Assembly: GCF_036962685.1 (NCBI RefSeq)
Contig: NZ_JBALOP010000017.1
Coordinates: 72,786 to 136,785 of the forward strand
Origin: Ferdinandcohnia sp036962685
Lineage (GTDB): Bacteria > Bacillota > Bacilli > Bacillales > Bacillaceae_L
Length of the DNA stretch: 64,000 nt
Direction of reading: 5' to 3'
Shown here: in pieces, positions 50,705 through 60,140 of the stretch
How the letters are laid out: each line of letters begins with the position of its first letter
How positions within the stretch are numbered: position 1 is the first letter of the stretch
Position numbers and translations under genes: made by a program
The notes under the pieces: generated by a model
What the model was told of the DNA's origin: nothing
Seen by the model: only the letters and a program-made list of their open reading frames with translations
The model's database searches: none

Positions 50705-51763
50705 TCATTCATCATCCTTTCTGTCTTGCTTTTCGGATGAGAAGTTTTTCATTCGACGTTTTACGGCTTCAGGCGGTTCCACTTTTGGTGCGTCGGGATG
50801 AAGTAGCCATGTTGCAGCATAATGTGTATCTGAAACCTTAAACATTGGTGGTTCCATTTCATAATCAATTTTCATAGCAAAACGATTTCTTGGTGCAAAC
50901 GCATCTCCCTTTGGAGGATTTGTAAGGTCAGGCGGTGACCCTGGAATAGCCATTAACTCTGTCTGTTCATCGTTATCTAGACTAGGCATTGACGATAATA
51001 ACCCCCATGTATAAGGATGCTTTGGGTTATAAAAAATTTCATCTACCGTCCCGTATTCAACTATTTTTCCAGCATACATTACAGCAACCCTATCTGCGAC
51101 ATTGGCCACTACGCCTAAATCATGTGTGATAAAAATAATCGATGTTTCCAGTTTTTTTTGGAGGTCTTTCATTAATTCTAAGATTTGTGCTTGAATCGTT
51201 ACGTCCAGTGCCGTGGTTGGTTCGTCTGCAATCAATAATTTAGGACTTGAAGCCAATGCAATGGCAATCATCGCTCGCTGTCTCATTCCACCACTAAATT
51301 CATGCGGATATTGGTTTACTCGCTTCTCTGGGCTAGCAATTCCTACAAGTCGTAGGAGTTCAATTGCACGGTCCTTTGCATTACCCTTCGACATGTTTTG
51401 ATGTTTTATCAAAACCTCCATTATTTGCATGCCGACCTTCATTGTTGGATTAAGGGAAGTCATCGGGTCCTGAAAGATCATGCCAATATCCTTCCCTCGA
51501 ATCTTCTCCATTTCCTTGTTGGTTTTAGGAACAAGGTCTTCTCCGTCAAAAAGGATTTGTCCTTTCGTAATTTTTCCAGGTGGCATTGGAATAAGTTTCA
51601 TGATTGTCTGCGAGGTTACACTTTTTCCAGACCCTGATTCCCCGACAATTGCAAGTGTTTCACCCTTATATAAATCAAAATTCACACCGCGGACTGCCTT
51701 TACTTCACCCGCATAGGTTTGAAAAGCGACTTCAAGGTCTTTTACTTCTAATAACTTGTCCAT
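50705..51763 (-). CDS. oppD: Oligopeptide ABC transporter ATPase OppD
   Basis: 352 residues. Walker A GESGSGKSVTSQ, signature HEFSGGMRQRAMIAIAL, Walker B LLIADEPTTALD, H-loop FITHDLGVVANVAD, and HPYTWGLLSSMPSLD with PGSPPDLTNPPKGDAFAPRN in the C-terminal region. AAGGGAGTGAG upstream. Its stop overlaps the oppF start region, consistent with coupled translation. Confidence 0.94.
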   Translation of the reverse strand: MDKLLEVKDLEVAFQTYAGEVKAVRGVNFDLYKGETLAIVGESGSGKSVTSQTIMKLIPMPPGKITKGQILFDGEDLVPKTNKEMEKIRGKDIGMIFQDPMTSLNPTMKVGMQIMEVLIKHQNMSKGNAKDRAIELLRLVGIASPEKRVNQYPHEFSGGMRQRAMIAIALASSPKLLIADEPTTALDVTIQAQILELMKDLQKKLETSIIFITHDLGVVANVADRVAVMYAGKIVEYGTVDEIFYNPKHPYTWGLLSSMPSLDNDEQTELMAIPGSPPDLTNPPKGDAFAPRNRFAMKIDYEMEPPMFKVSDTHYAATWLLHPDAPKVEPPEAVKRRMKNFSSEKQDRKDDE

Positions 51764-51775
51764 TTACTCACTCCC

Positions 51776-52693
51776 TTACTTGCGCAGCCTTGGGTCTAAT
51801 GCGTCTCGCATTCCATCGCCGATTACGTTAAAAGCAAAGATCGTGACACAGATCAAGGTAGCTGGAAAGAACAATCGCCATGGATAATATTCAAATGCTG
51901 GCAAGCCTTCTGAAGCCATAGTTCCCCAGCTAGCAAGAGGAACCTGCACACCTAAGCCAAGATAACTTAAAAAGGATTCCGTAAAGATTGCATTTGGAAT
52001 TGTTAATGTCATCGTAACTAAAATCGGACCCATGGAATTCGGAATCAAGTGCTTAAACATAATTCGCTTAACGTCAGCACCTAGCGTTTGAGCGGCTAGT
52101 ACATATTCCTGATATTTCAACTGCAAGACTTGTCCTCTAACAATCCGCGCCATATTAATCCATCCAGTTATCGTCATCGCAAGAATCATCGTGCCTAATC
52201 CTTGTTCGAGAATAACCATAAGTAAAATAACTAGTAGTAAATATGGAACACCATATAAAATATCTGCGAATCTCATCATAAATTCATCGACTTTTCCACC
52301 CATATAGCCAGATATACCACCCCATAAAACACCAATTACAAGGTCAATAACAGCCGCTGCAAGTCCAATAAATAAAGAGATTCGTGCTCCTTCCCAAGTC
52401 CTAGTAAAAACATCTCTTCCCAATTCATCTGTTCCAAACCAATGCACACTTGATGGTGCTTCATTGGCATGTGTAAGGTCTGTTGTTCGATAATCAAATT
52501 CATTCATCATTGGTCCAAAAATTGCCATGATTAGTAATAAAATTAAAAGAACTACACCTACCAATGCAAGTTTATTTTTCTTAAATCGAGACGTGACATC
52601 CTTCCAAAAAGATAAACTTGGTTTTGAAATTTTTTCAGCTTCATTCTCGTTCATTGTTGCGGGCGTAAACATTTCCTTTGGAATATTCTGCAT
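51776..52693 (-). CDS. oppC: Oligopeptide permease OppC
   Basis: 305 residues. An N-terminal soluble stretch, first TM (LALVGVVLLILLLIMAIFGPMM), extracytoplasmic HWFGTDELGRDVFTRTWEGARISL, four further TMs and the EAA loop EYVLAAQTLGADVKRIMFKHLIPN that docks to the ATPases. C-terminus FNVIGDGMRDALDPRLRK is typical. GGAGACTAATTA upstream of ATG. Confidence 0.94.
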   Translation of the reverse strand: MQNIPKEMFTPATMNENEAEKISKPSLSFWKDVTSRFKKNKLALVGVVLLILLLIMAIFGPMMNEFDYRTTDLTHANEAPSSVHWFGTDELGRDVFTRTWEGARISLFIGLAAAVIDLVIGVLWGGISGYMGGKVDEFMMRFADILYGVPYLLLVILLMVILEQGLGTMILAMTITGWINMARIVRGQVLQLKYQEYVLAAQTLGADVKRIMFKHLIPNSMGPILVTMTLTIPNAIFTESFLSYLGLGVQVPLASWGTMASEGLPAFEYYPWRLFFPATLICVTIFAFNVIGDGMRDALDPRLRK

Positions 52694-52696
52694 TAA

Positions 52697-53632
52697 TTAG
52701 TCTCCTTTCTTCGCCCCAGATAGCTTGATGCGAGGGTCAATAAATCCGTACAAAATATCGACAAGGAGAACAGAAATCAAGAGTAAGATACTATAAAAGA
52801 CAGTGACTCCCATAATCACGGTATAATCACGATTTGTAATACTCGTAACAAATTCGTCCCCTAATCCAGGTATTCCAAAGATTTTTTCAATGACAAAGCT
52901 ACCCGTTAAGATTCCTGCTGTTAATGGCCCCATATACGAGACAACTGGTAGCATTGCATTTCGAATTGTATGCTTAATTGTGATTGTGCCTTGAGCTAAT
53001 CCTTTTGCACGAGCTGTTTTAATATAATCATTGCTTAACACCTCAAGCATACTTGATCGTGTTAATCGTGCGATAAAGGCCATTGGTGAAGCAGCTAGTG
53101 CAATTGCAGGTAAAATCGTATGCATAAATGATTCCCATCTTGCAACTGGAAAAATATCCAGCTTAATGGCGAAGATATATTGTAAAATCGTAGCTAAAAT
53201 AAAGCTTGGAACGGAAATCCCTAAAACAGCGACAATCATGGCAGAATAATCCTGCCATTTATTATGATAAAGAGCAGCAATTACACCTAATATAACGCCA
53301 ATTGCAATCGCGATTAAAATCGCCTCAATCCCTAAGAAAAAGGAAATTGGAAATCCATTATTAATAATTTCATTAACAGTCATTGCTTTATATTTGAAGG
53401 AGGGACCAAAATCCCATCTTGCCACATCATATAAATAGTTAAAATACTGTTTATATAAAGGTTGGTCTAACCCATAATGGGCATTTAGCGCCGCTTCAAT
53501 TTCTGGCGGTACTTCCTTTTCTTTTGTAAACGGACCACCAGGAGCCGCTTGCATTAAGAAAAATGTGGCGGTTACAATCAAGATGAGCGATATCACCATG
53601 TAGATTAATCTCTTAATTATATATTTAGCCAC
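52697..53632 (-). CDS. oppB: Oligopeptide permease OppB
   Basis: 311 residues (as B. subtilis OppB). Six TMs; the first is RLIYMVISLILIVTATFFLMQAAPGGPF, the EAA loop is DYIKTARAKGLAQGTITIKHTIRNAMLPVV, and the C-terminus LVDILYGFIDPRIKL is typical. GTG 53632 is chosen because GGGAGG lies 8 bases upstream; the GTG at 53641 lies within that site. oppC follows after 3 bases. Confidence 0.93.
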   Translation of the reverse strand: MAKYIIKRLIYMVISLILIVTATFFLMQAAPGGPFTKEKEVPPEIEAALNAHYGLDQPLYKQYFNYLYDVARWDFGPSFKYKAMTVNEIINNGFPISFFLGIEAILIAIAIGVILGVIAALYHNKWQDYSAMIVAVLGISVPSFILATILQYIFAIKLDIFPVARWESFMHTILPAIALAASPMAFIARLTRSSMLEVLSNDYIKTARAKGLAQGTITIKHTIRNAMLPVVSYMGPLTAGILTGSFVIEKIFGIPGLGDEFVTSITNRDYTVIMGVTVFYSILLLISVLLVDILYGFIDPRIKLSGAKKGD

Positions 53633-53659
53633 TTTATACACCTCCCATTAACCCTTTTC

Positions 53660-53695
53660 AAAAAGTGAGGTATATAGGTCGACTATATACCTCAC
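53660..53695 (-). terminator. Intra-operon hairpin between oppA and oppB
   Basis: 13-bp stem GTGAGGTATATAG (53665-53677) with its complement 53683-53695, then TTTTTG on the minus strand. Such hairpins let most transcripts stop after the binding-protein gene and keep OppA in excess over the permease. Confidence 0.88.
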
Positions 53696-53712
53696 AATTT
53701 TGCTTACTTCTT

Positions 53713-55350
53713 TTATTCAAAATAAGCCCACTTAAATTGAGCATCACCTAATGGTGAAATAACAACGCCTTTCAGATTCTCATTTTGAACCCAGTTGTTT
53801 GTGTAGAAGTAGATTGGTGCAATGGGCATTTCACTAATTACTACTTTTTCCGCTTCTTTTAGAAGGTCAAGACGTTTATTCTTATCTGTTTCAACAGCAG
53901 CTTGTGCGAGAAGATTATTAAAGGTTTCACTAGTCCAGCCTGTATCATTATTACCTTGTGGTACTGTATAGATTTCAAGGAAGTTTACAGGGTCATTGAA
54001 GTCAGCTAACCAACCTGTACGTGCAATCTGGAAATTACCTGTATCAACATTATCAAGAAATACAGTCCATTCCGCATTATTAAGGGTGACTTCAACTCCT
54101 AATTCCTTTCTCCACATATCCTGGATTGCTTGAGCAATTTTTTGATGCCCTTCAGATGTATTATAGGAAAGGGCAATTGGGGGAAGCTCCGATACATTGG
54201 ATAATCCCAGTTCATCTAATGCTTTTTGTAAATGCTCCTTTGCTGCCGCTACATCATTATCCTTGAAATAACCTTTCTCATTTTCCTTAAGTATTGTCGT
54301 AGGAACTAAAGCCATTGCTGGAATTTGTCCACCTAGTGCAACATTCTCTACTATCGCTTTTCGATTGATCGCATATGCAAATGCTTTACGTAGATTTTCA
54401 TTTTGGAACGGCTCCTTGTTAATATTAAACTTATACCAATATGTTCCGGCAATTGTGCTTTTTTGGAGTGTTCCTTCTTTTTCTAAAGTAGGAATAACAT
54501 CCGTTGGCAATGCCGACATCGGTGCCCCAGCCCAATCTAATTCTCCTTTTTTGAAGCTTTGGTACTCTGTACTCGGGTCATTAATCATATCCATTGTGAT
54601 TTTCTCTAACTTTACTGAATCGGCATCCCAATAGTCCTTATTTTTATTAAGGGTAATAGTTGCTGATTTATCTGCAATCACAAATGGCCCGTTCGAGACA
54701 TAAGATTCATCAACACGGTTTGCCCAGTCTGGGTTGTCCTTTGCGATTTTACTATTTACCGGAAAATAGGTATAAAAAGCAGTCAACTCTAAGAAATAAG
54801 CAGTAGGATTTAAGAGTTTAACCTCTAATGTTTTATCATCAATTGCCTTAATACCTACATTCTGCATTTTATCGATTGATATATCTGGAGTATCGTATGC
54901 GTTTTTTGCTCCCTCAATATAGTTATAAATTTGTGAAGCATAGTCAGATTGATTTCCAGGAACGAGCACCCATTTCCATGCATACTCAAAATCATGGGCA
55001 GTAACTGGGTCACCATTTGACCATTTCGCATCACGAATAGTAAACGTATACGTTTTTCCATCCTCAGACACATCAATTTTTTCAGCCATTGCTTCTTCTG
55101 GTTCCCCATTTTTACTAATTCGAGTTAAACCTTCAAAAGCATGGTTGAGTACTACTCCAGATGTAGAGTCGGTTGCTAAGCCTGGATGTAATGTTGGAGG
55201 TTCAGAACTAATATTTATTCTCAGTTCTTGCTTAACTCCTTCCCCCTTTGCCCCGCCACCTTCTTCTTTTCCATTGTCAAATGTTCCACAGGCTGAAAGC
55301 ACGAGAGCACTTGTAAAAAGTATACTTAATAGCCAAGATAATTTTTTCAA
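53713..55350 (-). CDS. oppA: Oligopeptide-binding lipoprotein OppA
   Basis: 545 residues, the same length as B. subtilis OppA. Signal peptide with lipobox LSAC, Cys21 as lipidated residue, then a Gly/Glu-rich linker and the SBP family-5 fold: INISSEPPTLHPGLATDSTSG, DAKWSNGDPVTAHDFEYAWKWVL, and AFAYAINRKAIVENV. TTG start with GGGAGGTAGAC upstream. First gene of oppABCDF. Confidence 0.95.
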   Translation of the reverse strand: MKKLSWLLSILFTSALVLSACGTFDNGKEEGGGAKGEGVKQELRINISSEPPTLHPGLATDSTSGVVLNHAFEGLTRISKNGEPEEAMAEKIDVSEDGKTYTFTIRDAKWSNGDPVTAHDFEYAWKWVLVPGNQSDYASQIYNYIEGAKNAYDTPDISIDKMQNVGIKAIDDKTLEVKLLNPTAYFLELTAFYTYFPVNSKIAKDNPDWANRVDESYVSNGPFVIADKSATITLNKNKDYWDADSVKLEKITMDMINDPSTEYQSFKKGELDWAGAPMSALPTDVIPTLEKEGTLQKSTIAGTYWYKFNINKEPFQNENLRKAFAYAINRKAIVENVALGGQIPAMALVPTTILKENEKGYFKDNDVAAAKEHLQKALDELGLSNVSELPPIALSYNTSEGHQKIAQAIQDMWRKELGVEVTLNNAEWTVFLDNVDTGNFQIARTGWLADFNDPVNFLEIYTVPQGNNDTGWTSETFNNLLAQAAVETDKNKRLDLLKEAEKVVISEMPIAPIYFYTNNWVQNENLKGVVISPLGDAQFKWAYFE

Positions 55351-55480
55351 ACAGTCTACCTCCCAAGTATGTAATTTGATATTTGTTTCTAAAAGTTATA
55401 CGCTACTTATGTTGTTTCAAAACGATATATCTTATGCGTATTTGTTTCCTATGTTTTACCATTAATTTTTGCTTCAATAC

Positions 55481-55508
55481 TTGCATTTTAGTTTGAAAAG
55501 AATATAAT
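55481..55508 (+). promoter_or_regulatory. Sigma-A promoter of trpS
   Basis: -35 TTGCAT (55481-55486), 16-base spacer, -10 TATAAT (55503-55508), about 20 bases before the T-box leader begins. Confidence 0.7.
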
Positions 55509-55528
55509 AAAAATAATATGAATAACGT

Positions 55529-55790
55529 GCGATGAAGAAGAGTAGTACATATGAATACCATTTGGAGGGTATCCTCTTGCAGAGAGTCTGTGGTTGGTGA
55601 GAACAGATAATGGAGCATATGGAATGGACTTATGAGCATCTTTACTGAAAATTAAAGTAGGTAAAGACGTGTTCTCCTTACGTTACAAGGATACGAGAGA
55701 TTTTACTCCATAAGAGTAAAATAACTAGGGTGGCAACGCGGTAACCATTCGTCCCTAACATTAAATTGTTAGTGGCGAATGGTTTTTTAT
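55529..55790 (+). ncRNA. T-box leader (tryptophan) of trpS
   Basis: The leader shows the conserved GATGAAGAAGAGTAGT entry (55531-55546), the stem I AG/GNUG-type elements (GAGAGTCTGTGG, GGTGAGAACAG), a candidate specifier TGG at 55625-55627 in GGAATGGACT, the T-box bulge AGGGTGGCAACGCGG (about 55728-55742) and a terminator whose 5' arm is ATTCGTCCCTAAC... and 3' arm GTTAGTGGCGAAT followed by GGTTTTTTATTTT. Uncharged tRNA-Trp would stabilise the antiterminator and switch on trpS. Confidence 0.92.
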
Positions 55791-55847
55791 TTTGTCATTT
55801 ACTACTCTACTCATTTTCACAGTTTTTTTAAAAAGGAGAGAATCAAG

Positions 55848-56837
55848 ATGCAAACTATTTTTTCCGGGATTCAACCAAGTGGATCCGTAACATTAGGGAA
55901 TTATATCGGAGCGATGAAACAATTTGTTGAATTGCAAAATGAATATAATTGCTTCTATTGTATTGTGGACCAACATGCGATTACTGTACCACAGGACGCT
56001 AAAAAATTACGCGAAAATATCAAAAGCTTAGCTGCACTATATTTAGCAATTGGGCTTGATCCAGAAAAAGCAACTCTATTCATTCAATCAGAGGTTCCTG
56101 CACATGCTCAAGCAGGTTGGATGTTACAATGTGTCTCTTATATCGGTGAACTTGAGAGAATGACACAATTTAAAGATAAGTCACAAGGAAAAGAAGCAGT
56201 TGTGGCTGGATTATTAACATATCCCCCACTTATGGCTGGAGATATTCTTTTATACAATGCAGACCTTGTTCCAGTCGGCGAGGATCAAAAGCAACATATT
56301 GAATTAACTCGCGACCTGGCAGAAAGATTCAACAAAAAATACCGTGAAATCTTCACGATACCTGATGCCAGAATTCCTAAAGAAGGCGCTAGAATTATGT
56401 CATTACAAGATCCAACCAAAAAAATGAGTAAATCGGATCCAAACCCAAAAAGCTTTATTGCTTTACTCGATGATCCAAAACAAATTGAGAAAAAGATTAA
56501 AAGTGCTGTAACAGATTCAGAAGGTATAGTGAAATTTGATAAGGAAAATAAACCTGGCATTTCAAACCTTCTTACCATCTATTCAAATTTCAGCAATAAA
56601 TCCATTGAGGAAATCGAAGCTCTATATGACGGAAAAGGGTATGGAGTATTTAAAGCAGACCTAGCAGAGGTTGTATTGAACGAAATTCGCCCTATTCAAG
56701 AAAGATATTACGACATCCTAAACTCATCAAAATTAGATGAAATTCTAGATGCTGGTGCGGAAAAAGCAAATAAAGTGGCAAGTAAAACCGTTAAAAAAAT
56801 GGAAAATGCCATGGGCCTAGGTCGAAAAAAAAGGTAA
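55848..56837 (+). CDS. trpS: Tryptophanyl-tRNA synthetase
   Basis: 329 residues, class I synthetase. The HIGH-equivalent is PSGSVTLGNYIGA near residue 8 and the KMSKS loop is KKMSKSDPNPK near residue 192; VGEDQKQHIELTRDLAERFN and the C-terminal helix are typical. ATG 55848 follows AAAAGGAGAG; the long in-frame upstream stretch overlaps the T-box terminator. Confidence 0.96.
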   Translation: MQTIFSGIQPSGSVTLGNYIGAMKQFVELQNEYNCFYCIVDQHAITVPQDAKKLRENIKSLAALYLAIGLDPEKATLFIQSEVPAHAQAGWMLQCVSYIGELERMTQFKDKSQGKEAVVAGLLTYPPLMAGDILLYNADLVPVGEDQKQHIELTRDLAERFNKKYREIFTIPDARIPKEGARIMSLQDPTKKMSKSDPNPKSFIALLDDPKQIEKKIKSAVTDSEGIVKFDKENKPGISNLLTIYSNFSNKSIEEIEALYDGKGYGVFKADLAEVVLNEIRPIQERYYDILNSSKLDEILDAGAEKANKVASKTVKKMENAMGLGRKKR

Positions 56838-56846
56838 TGAAACGAA

Positions 56847-56880
56847 AAAAAGGATTTGTACAAATACAAATCCTTTTTCC
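56847..56880. terminator. Shared terminator of trpS and yjbA
   Basis: 12-bp stem AAAGGATTTGTA/TACAAATCCTTT with A/T runs on both sides, between convergent genes. Confidence 0.9.
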
Positions 56881-56897
56881 ATTGCCTTTAATTAAAG

Positions 56898-57647
56898 TTA
56901 AACTTTTGATTCATGTTCCATTTCCCAAAGCTTTTCAAAAAATGGTTGGCCTTTAATTAGGTTTTCACATAGTTGGACATGTTTGCCTGTCCAACCGTTT
57001 CTAGTTTCTTCATAGAGGTTTTGCCATACATCCTCAAACTGCATTTCCTGAATTTCTTGGTATCTGGACGGATTCCATTCCGTATACCAATACCTGATTT
57101 CTGCCACATTTTTCGTTGATGCTAACTGATCTAACGCCATAAACAAAAGCTGCTTTAGCTGCCTTTCCTTACGGGTTAAGCCTGCCATTTCAACAGGTGA
57201 TGGAGATAAAATATGATATTCCTTTTCCATTGTAGTACCCTTACTATCAAAGGTATAAGGAATCGCTTCATGTCCATTCACCATTTCATAAACGAGCTGT
57301 TCCTGCCTTGGAATTAATCGACTTTTCCGAATCGGGATGTTGTAGCCTATTGTGTCTATCGCCATAATTCCGTGACCGTCTGTCACAACAAAACAGTAAT
57401 CTAGCTGAATCCGTTCATGATTTTTACGAACATACGCTTTTTGGTAAACATCCATTAGAAGTTGCTGTGGAAGTTCCATTAAATCATTCTCGATGTAGTT
57501 AAACAATGGAGACTCAATTTTTAGCAAAGGTACCTGGTCTAACAGTTCAACACTATCATCCTTACGCCATTCATGGAAGTGGCAAACGTTGTAACCATTT
57601 TCTTCACCTTCAAACCAATTTACCCAAATATCATGAAGAAACAACAT
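56898..57647 (-). CDS. yjbA: YjbA, UPF0736 / DUF3603 family
   Basis: 249 residues (B. subtilis YjbA 248). Starts MLFLHDIWVNWFEGEENGYNVCHFHEWRK (given in part) and contains DYCFVVTDGHGIMAIDTIGYNIPIRKSRLIPRQE and GLTRKERQLKQLLFMALDQLASTKNVAEIRYWYTEW. No catalytic motif; function unknown. In B. subtilis it lies between appC and trpS, as here. Confidence 0.88.
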   Translation of the reverse strand: MLFLHDIWVNWFEGEENGYNVCHFHEWRKDDSVELLDQVPLLKIESPLFNYIENDLMELPQQLLMDVYQKAYVRKNHERIQLDYCFVVTDGHGIMAIDTIGYNIPIRKSRLIPRQEQLVYEMVNGHEAIPYTFDSKGTTMEKEYHILSPSPVEMAGLTRKERQLKQLLFMALDQLASTKNVAEIRYWYTEWNPSRYQEIQEMQFEDVWQNLYEETRNGWTGKHVQLCENLIKGQPFFEKLWEMEHESKV

Positions 57648-57749
57648 TTATTACCCCTCACTTCAAAGCTGTTTGTCAACAGTATAGGCAGAAGGAGAAA
57701 ATTTTATTCCATATTATTCATGTATTGTTAGAAAAATACTTATAGATAG

Positions 57750-57971
57750 TTATTCTTTTTTAGCTCGCATTGAAGGATAGTAAATACTAAACCAAATCAT
57801 TGCTAAGCCCACTACAACTAGATAACATTCTACTCTTCTACTAATAAATTGTAAGTATTCCCAAAAGGATAGTCCTGTAGTCGTTAGATTTAAATAACCA
57901 ATGGTTGTAATGCCTCCACAAACTGCCAAACCAAACCCAACTAAATATAAAAAAGCCCTACCCATCCGCAT
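57750..57971 (-). CDS. Small two-helix membrane protein
   Basis: 73 residues: helices FLYLVGFGLAVCGGITTIGYL and CYLVVVGLAMIWFSIYYP, basic C-terminus SMRAKKE. No strong ribosome site before the first ATG (57971), with a second ATG two codons in. No family named with confidence. Lies between yjbA and appC. Confidence 0.55.
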   Translation of the reverse strand: MRMGRAFLYLVGFGLAVCGGITTIGYLNLTTTGLSFWEYLQFISRRVECYLVVVGLAMIWFSIYYPSMRAKKE

Positions 57972-58093
57972 ACCATAAAATACTGTAATAGAAATACTTT
58001 CTCAATTGAATCACCTGCTCGTCCCATTTCCTTACTATAATCTATGGGTCGCGCTTACAAAAGATGACAAAAATCAATGTAGAAATTTGAGAT

Positions 58094-58125
58094 CAAAAAA
58101 AGCCAAGATGGCATCTTGGCTTTTT
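58094..58125 (-). terminator. Terminator of the app operon
   Basis: 12-bp stem AAAGCCAAGATG/CATCTTGGCTTT with a tiny loop, then seven T on the minus strand; coincides with the appC stop. Confidence 0.92.
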
Positions 58126-59032
58126 AGTCATTTATTTTTGGATCAAGTGCGTCACGAAGACCATCACCTACGAAGTTAAAACAGAGTACTGTAATTAAAA
58201 TCATTAAACCTGGTGCAGTTGGAACCCACCACTGATTAAGCATGATTGTAATACTCTGAGCACCTTGAAGCATATTCCCCCAGCTTGGTGTTGGTGGCAT
58301 TATACCCAATCCAAGGTAACTAAGAGCAGATTCTGCTAAAATAACTCCCCCAACATTTAATGTTGCTGCAACAATGATTGGACCCATTGCGTTAGGTAGA
58401 ATTTCCCTAAAAATAATCGTAAAGCTTCTAGTTCCAATTGTTTTTGATGCTAAAACAAATTCACGACCACGTAATGATAAAAACTCACCTCGTACCAATC
58501 TGGCAGTGGTCGTCCACCCTGTAAGTGCAAAGATAAGAATTAACTTATCAACACCTGGGTTAAAAATCGTTACAAGTGTAATAAGCAAGAAGATTTGTGG
58601 AATTGAGAGCATGATATCAACAAATCTCATGATCATTGCATCAACAATACCACCGAAATATCCTGCAATTGCACCAAGTGCTGTTCCGATTGTAATTGCC
58701 CCAGCAACTGAAGCAAACCCAACTAATAATGAAATTCTTGCTCCATACAATAATCGAGTTAAAAGATCTCGTCCAAATGTATCTGTACCTAATAGATGTT
58801 CCTTACTAGGGTTTACTAGTCGTTTGAACAAATCCTGTTTATCCGGATCATGTGGTGTTAATAACGGTGCAAATACCGCTGATAAGATTATTAAAATCAA
58901 TAATACCGCACCGATAATGGCAAGTTTATTTTTCATGAACTTACGCATCATTATTTTCGTCATAGTATCTGCCTTTGAACTTAAACCTTGTAGTTCAATT
59001 TCGTTTCCTGATGCTAAATTAGGCTGTGCCAT
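58124..59032 (-). CDS. appC: Oligopeptide permease AppC
   Basis: 302 residues. First TM LAIIGAVLLILIILSAVFAPLL, extracytoplasmic HLLGTDTFGRDLLTRLLYGARISL, EAA loop EFVLASKTIGTRSFTIIFREILPNAMGPI and C-terminus FNFVGDGLRDALDPK. Last gene of appDFABC. GGGGGAAATAAG upstream of ATG. Confidence 0.92.
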   Translation of the reverse strand: MAQPNLASGNEIELQGLSSKADTMTKIMMRKFMKNKLAIIGAVLLILIILSAVFAPLLTPHDPDKQDLFKRLVNPSKEHLLGTDTFGRDLLTRLLYGARISLLVGFASVAGAITIGTALGAIAGYFGGIVDAMIMRFVDIMLSIPQIFLLITLVTIFNPGVDKLILIFALTGWTTTARLVRGEFLSLRGREFVLASKTIGTRSFTIIFREILPNAMGPIIVAATLNVGGVILAESALSYLGLGIMPPTPSWGNMLQGAQSITIMLNQWWVPTAPGLMILITVLCFNFVGDGLRDALDPKIND

Positions 59033-59049
59033 CCTTATTTCCCCCTTCT

Positions 59050-60000
59050 CTAGTATTCAATTCTCGGATCAAAGATAGCATAAAGAATATCGGCTATAAG
59101 GTTTCCTACTACTACTAATACAGAGGAAATAACTGTTATTGCCATTACAATTGGATAGTCACGTTGGAAAGCAGAATCAACAAATAATTTACCAAGTCCC
59201 GGCCAACCGAAAACAGATTCTACAATAACCGAACCACCGATGAAACTTGGTATCATGATTCCAAATATCGTTATAACCGGAATTAATCCGTTTCGTAATC
59301 CATGCTTTGCGATTACTTTTCCTTCTCTGAAACCTTTTGCTCTTGCAGTTCGCATATAGTCTTGGTTAACAACCTCGATCATACTCGAACGTGTGTATCT
59401 TGTTAAACTCGCCATATCTGCTGTAGCTAAAACAAACGCTGGCAAGATTAGATGATGAATGCGATCCCATATGCTAAATGGTGCATTCAGTGTTTGTGTA
59501 CCTGCAGCCGGGAACCAGTGTAAGTGAACAGAGAAAATCATAATTAAGATTAATCCAAACCAAAAATTTGGGATAGCTAGTCCTAAAAATGAAGACACTG
59601 TAACTGTATAGTCAATTTTAGAATATGGTCGTACTGCTGAGATTACACCAAATGGTACGGCGATAGCGATGGCTAATATAGTAGATACTCCCATCAATAA
59701 AAGTGTATTAGGCAATCGATTCCAAATTAATTCAGATACATCTCTACCTTTTTGAATAATTGAATTACCAAAATCACCTTGTAACATGTTACCTAACCAT
59801 TTGAAATATTGAATATGGATGGGATCATTAAGACCGTACTTCTCTATAACAACTGCTCGGTCCTTTGCACTAATATTAGGATCCATCAGTAGTGAAGTGG
59901 GATCACCTGGAGCCATATGCATAATTGCAAATGAGATGATGGTAATTCCTAATAATAGGGGAATAGCCATTAATGTTCGACGGATGATATAAGATACCAT
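59050..60000 (-). CDS. appB: Oligopeptide permease AppB
   Basis: 316 residues. N-terminal TM SYIIRRTLMAIPLLLGITIISFAIMHMAPGDP, EAA loop DYMRTARAKGFREGKVIAKHGLRNGLIPVI, C-terminus LIADILYAIFDPRIEY. Partner of AppC, 17 bases upstream of it. Confidence 0.92.
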   Translation of the reverse strand: MVSYIIRRTLMAIPLLLGITIISFAIMHMAPGDPTSLLMDPNISAKDRAVVIEKYGLNDPIHIQYFKWLGNMLQGDFGNSIIQKGRDVSELIWNRLPNTLLLMGVSTILAIAIAVPFGVISAVRPYSKIDYTVTVSSFLGLAIPNFWFGLILIMIFSVHLHWFPAAGTQTLNAPFSIWDRIHHLILPAFVLATADMASLTRYTRSSMIEVVNQDYMRTARAKGFREGKVIAKHGLRNGLIPVITIFGIMIPSFIGGSVIVESVFGWPGLGKLFVDSAFQRDYPIVMAITVISSVLVVVGNLIADILYAIFDPRIEY

Positions 60001-60079
60001 AGCTATTTCTCCTTCACAATTTAATAAATTCGTCTATGTTTGATCTAGATACGTATATCTAGGAATTTTCGGTTTCCAA

Positions 60080-60114
60080 AAGAAAGAGGGAAGGGAAACT
60101 TTACCCTTCCCTCT
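60080..60114 (-). terminator. Intra-operon hairpin between appA and appB
   Basis: 11-bp stem AGAGGGAAGGG (60085-60095) with complement 60104-60114, followed on the minus strand by TTCTTTTGG. Same position relative to the binding-protein gene as the hairpin behind oppA. Confidence 0.8.
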
Positions 60115-60140
60115 GCAACTATCATGATTGTTAAATATTA

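Noticed and set aside
58374..59078. Long open frame on the plus strand opposite appC/appB
   Set aside because: It is antisense to an unmistakable permease gene, has no ribosome site and a composition typical of the complement of membrane-protein codons. The same holds for open frames at 30894-31427 and 55145-55465.
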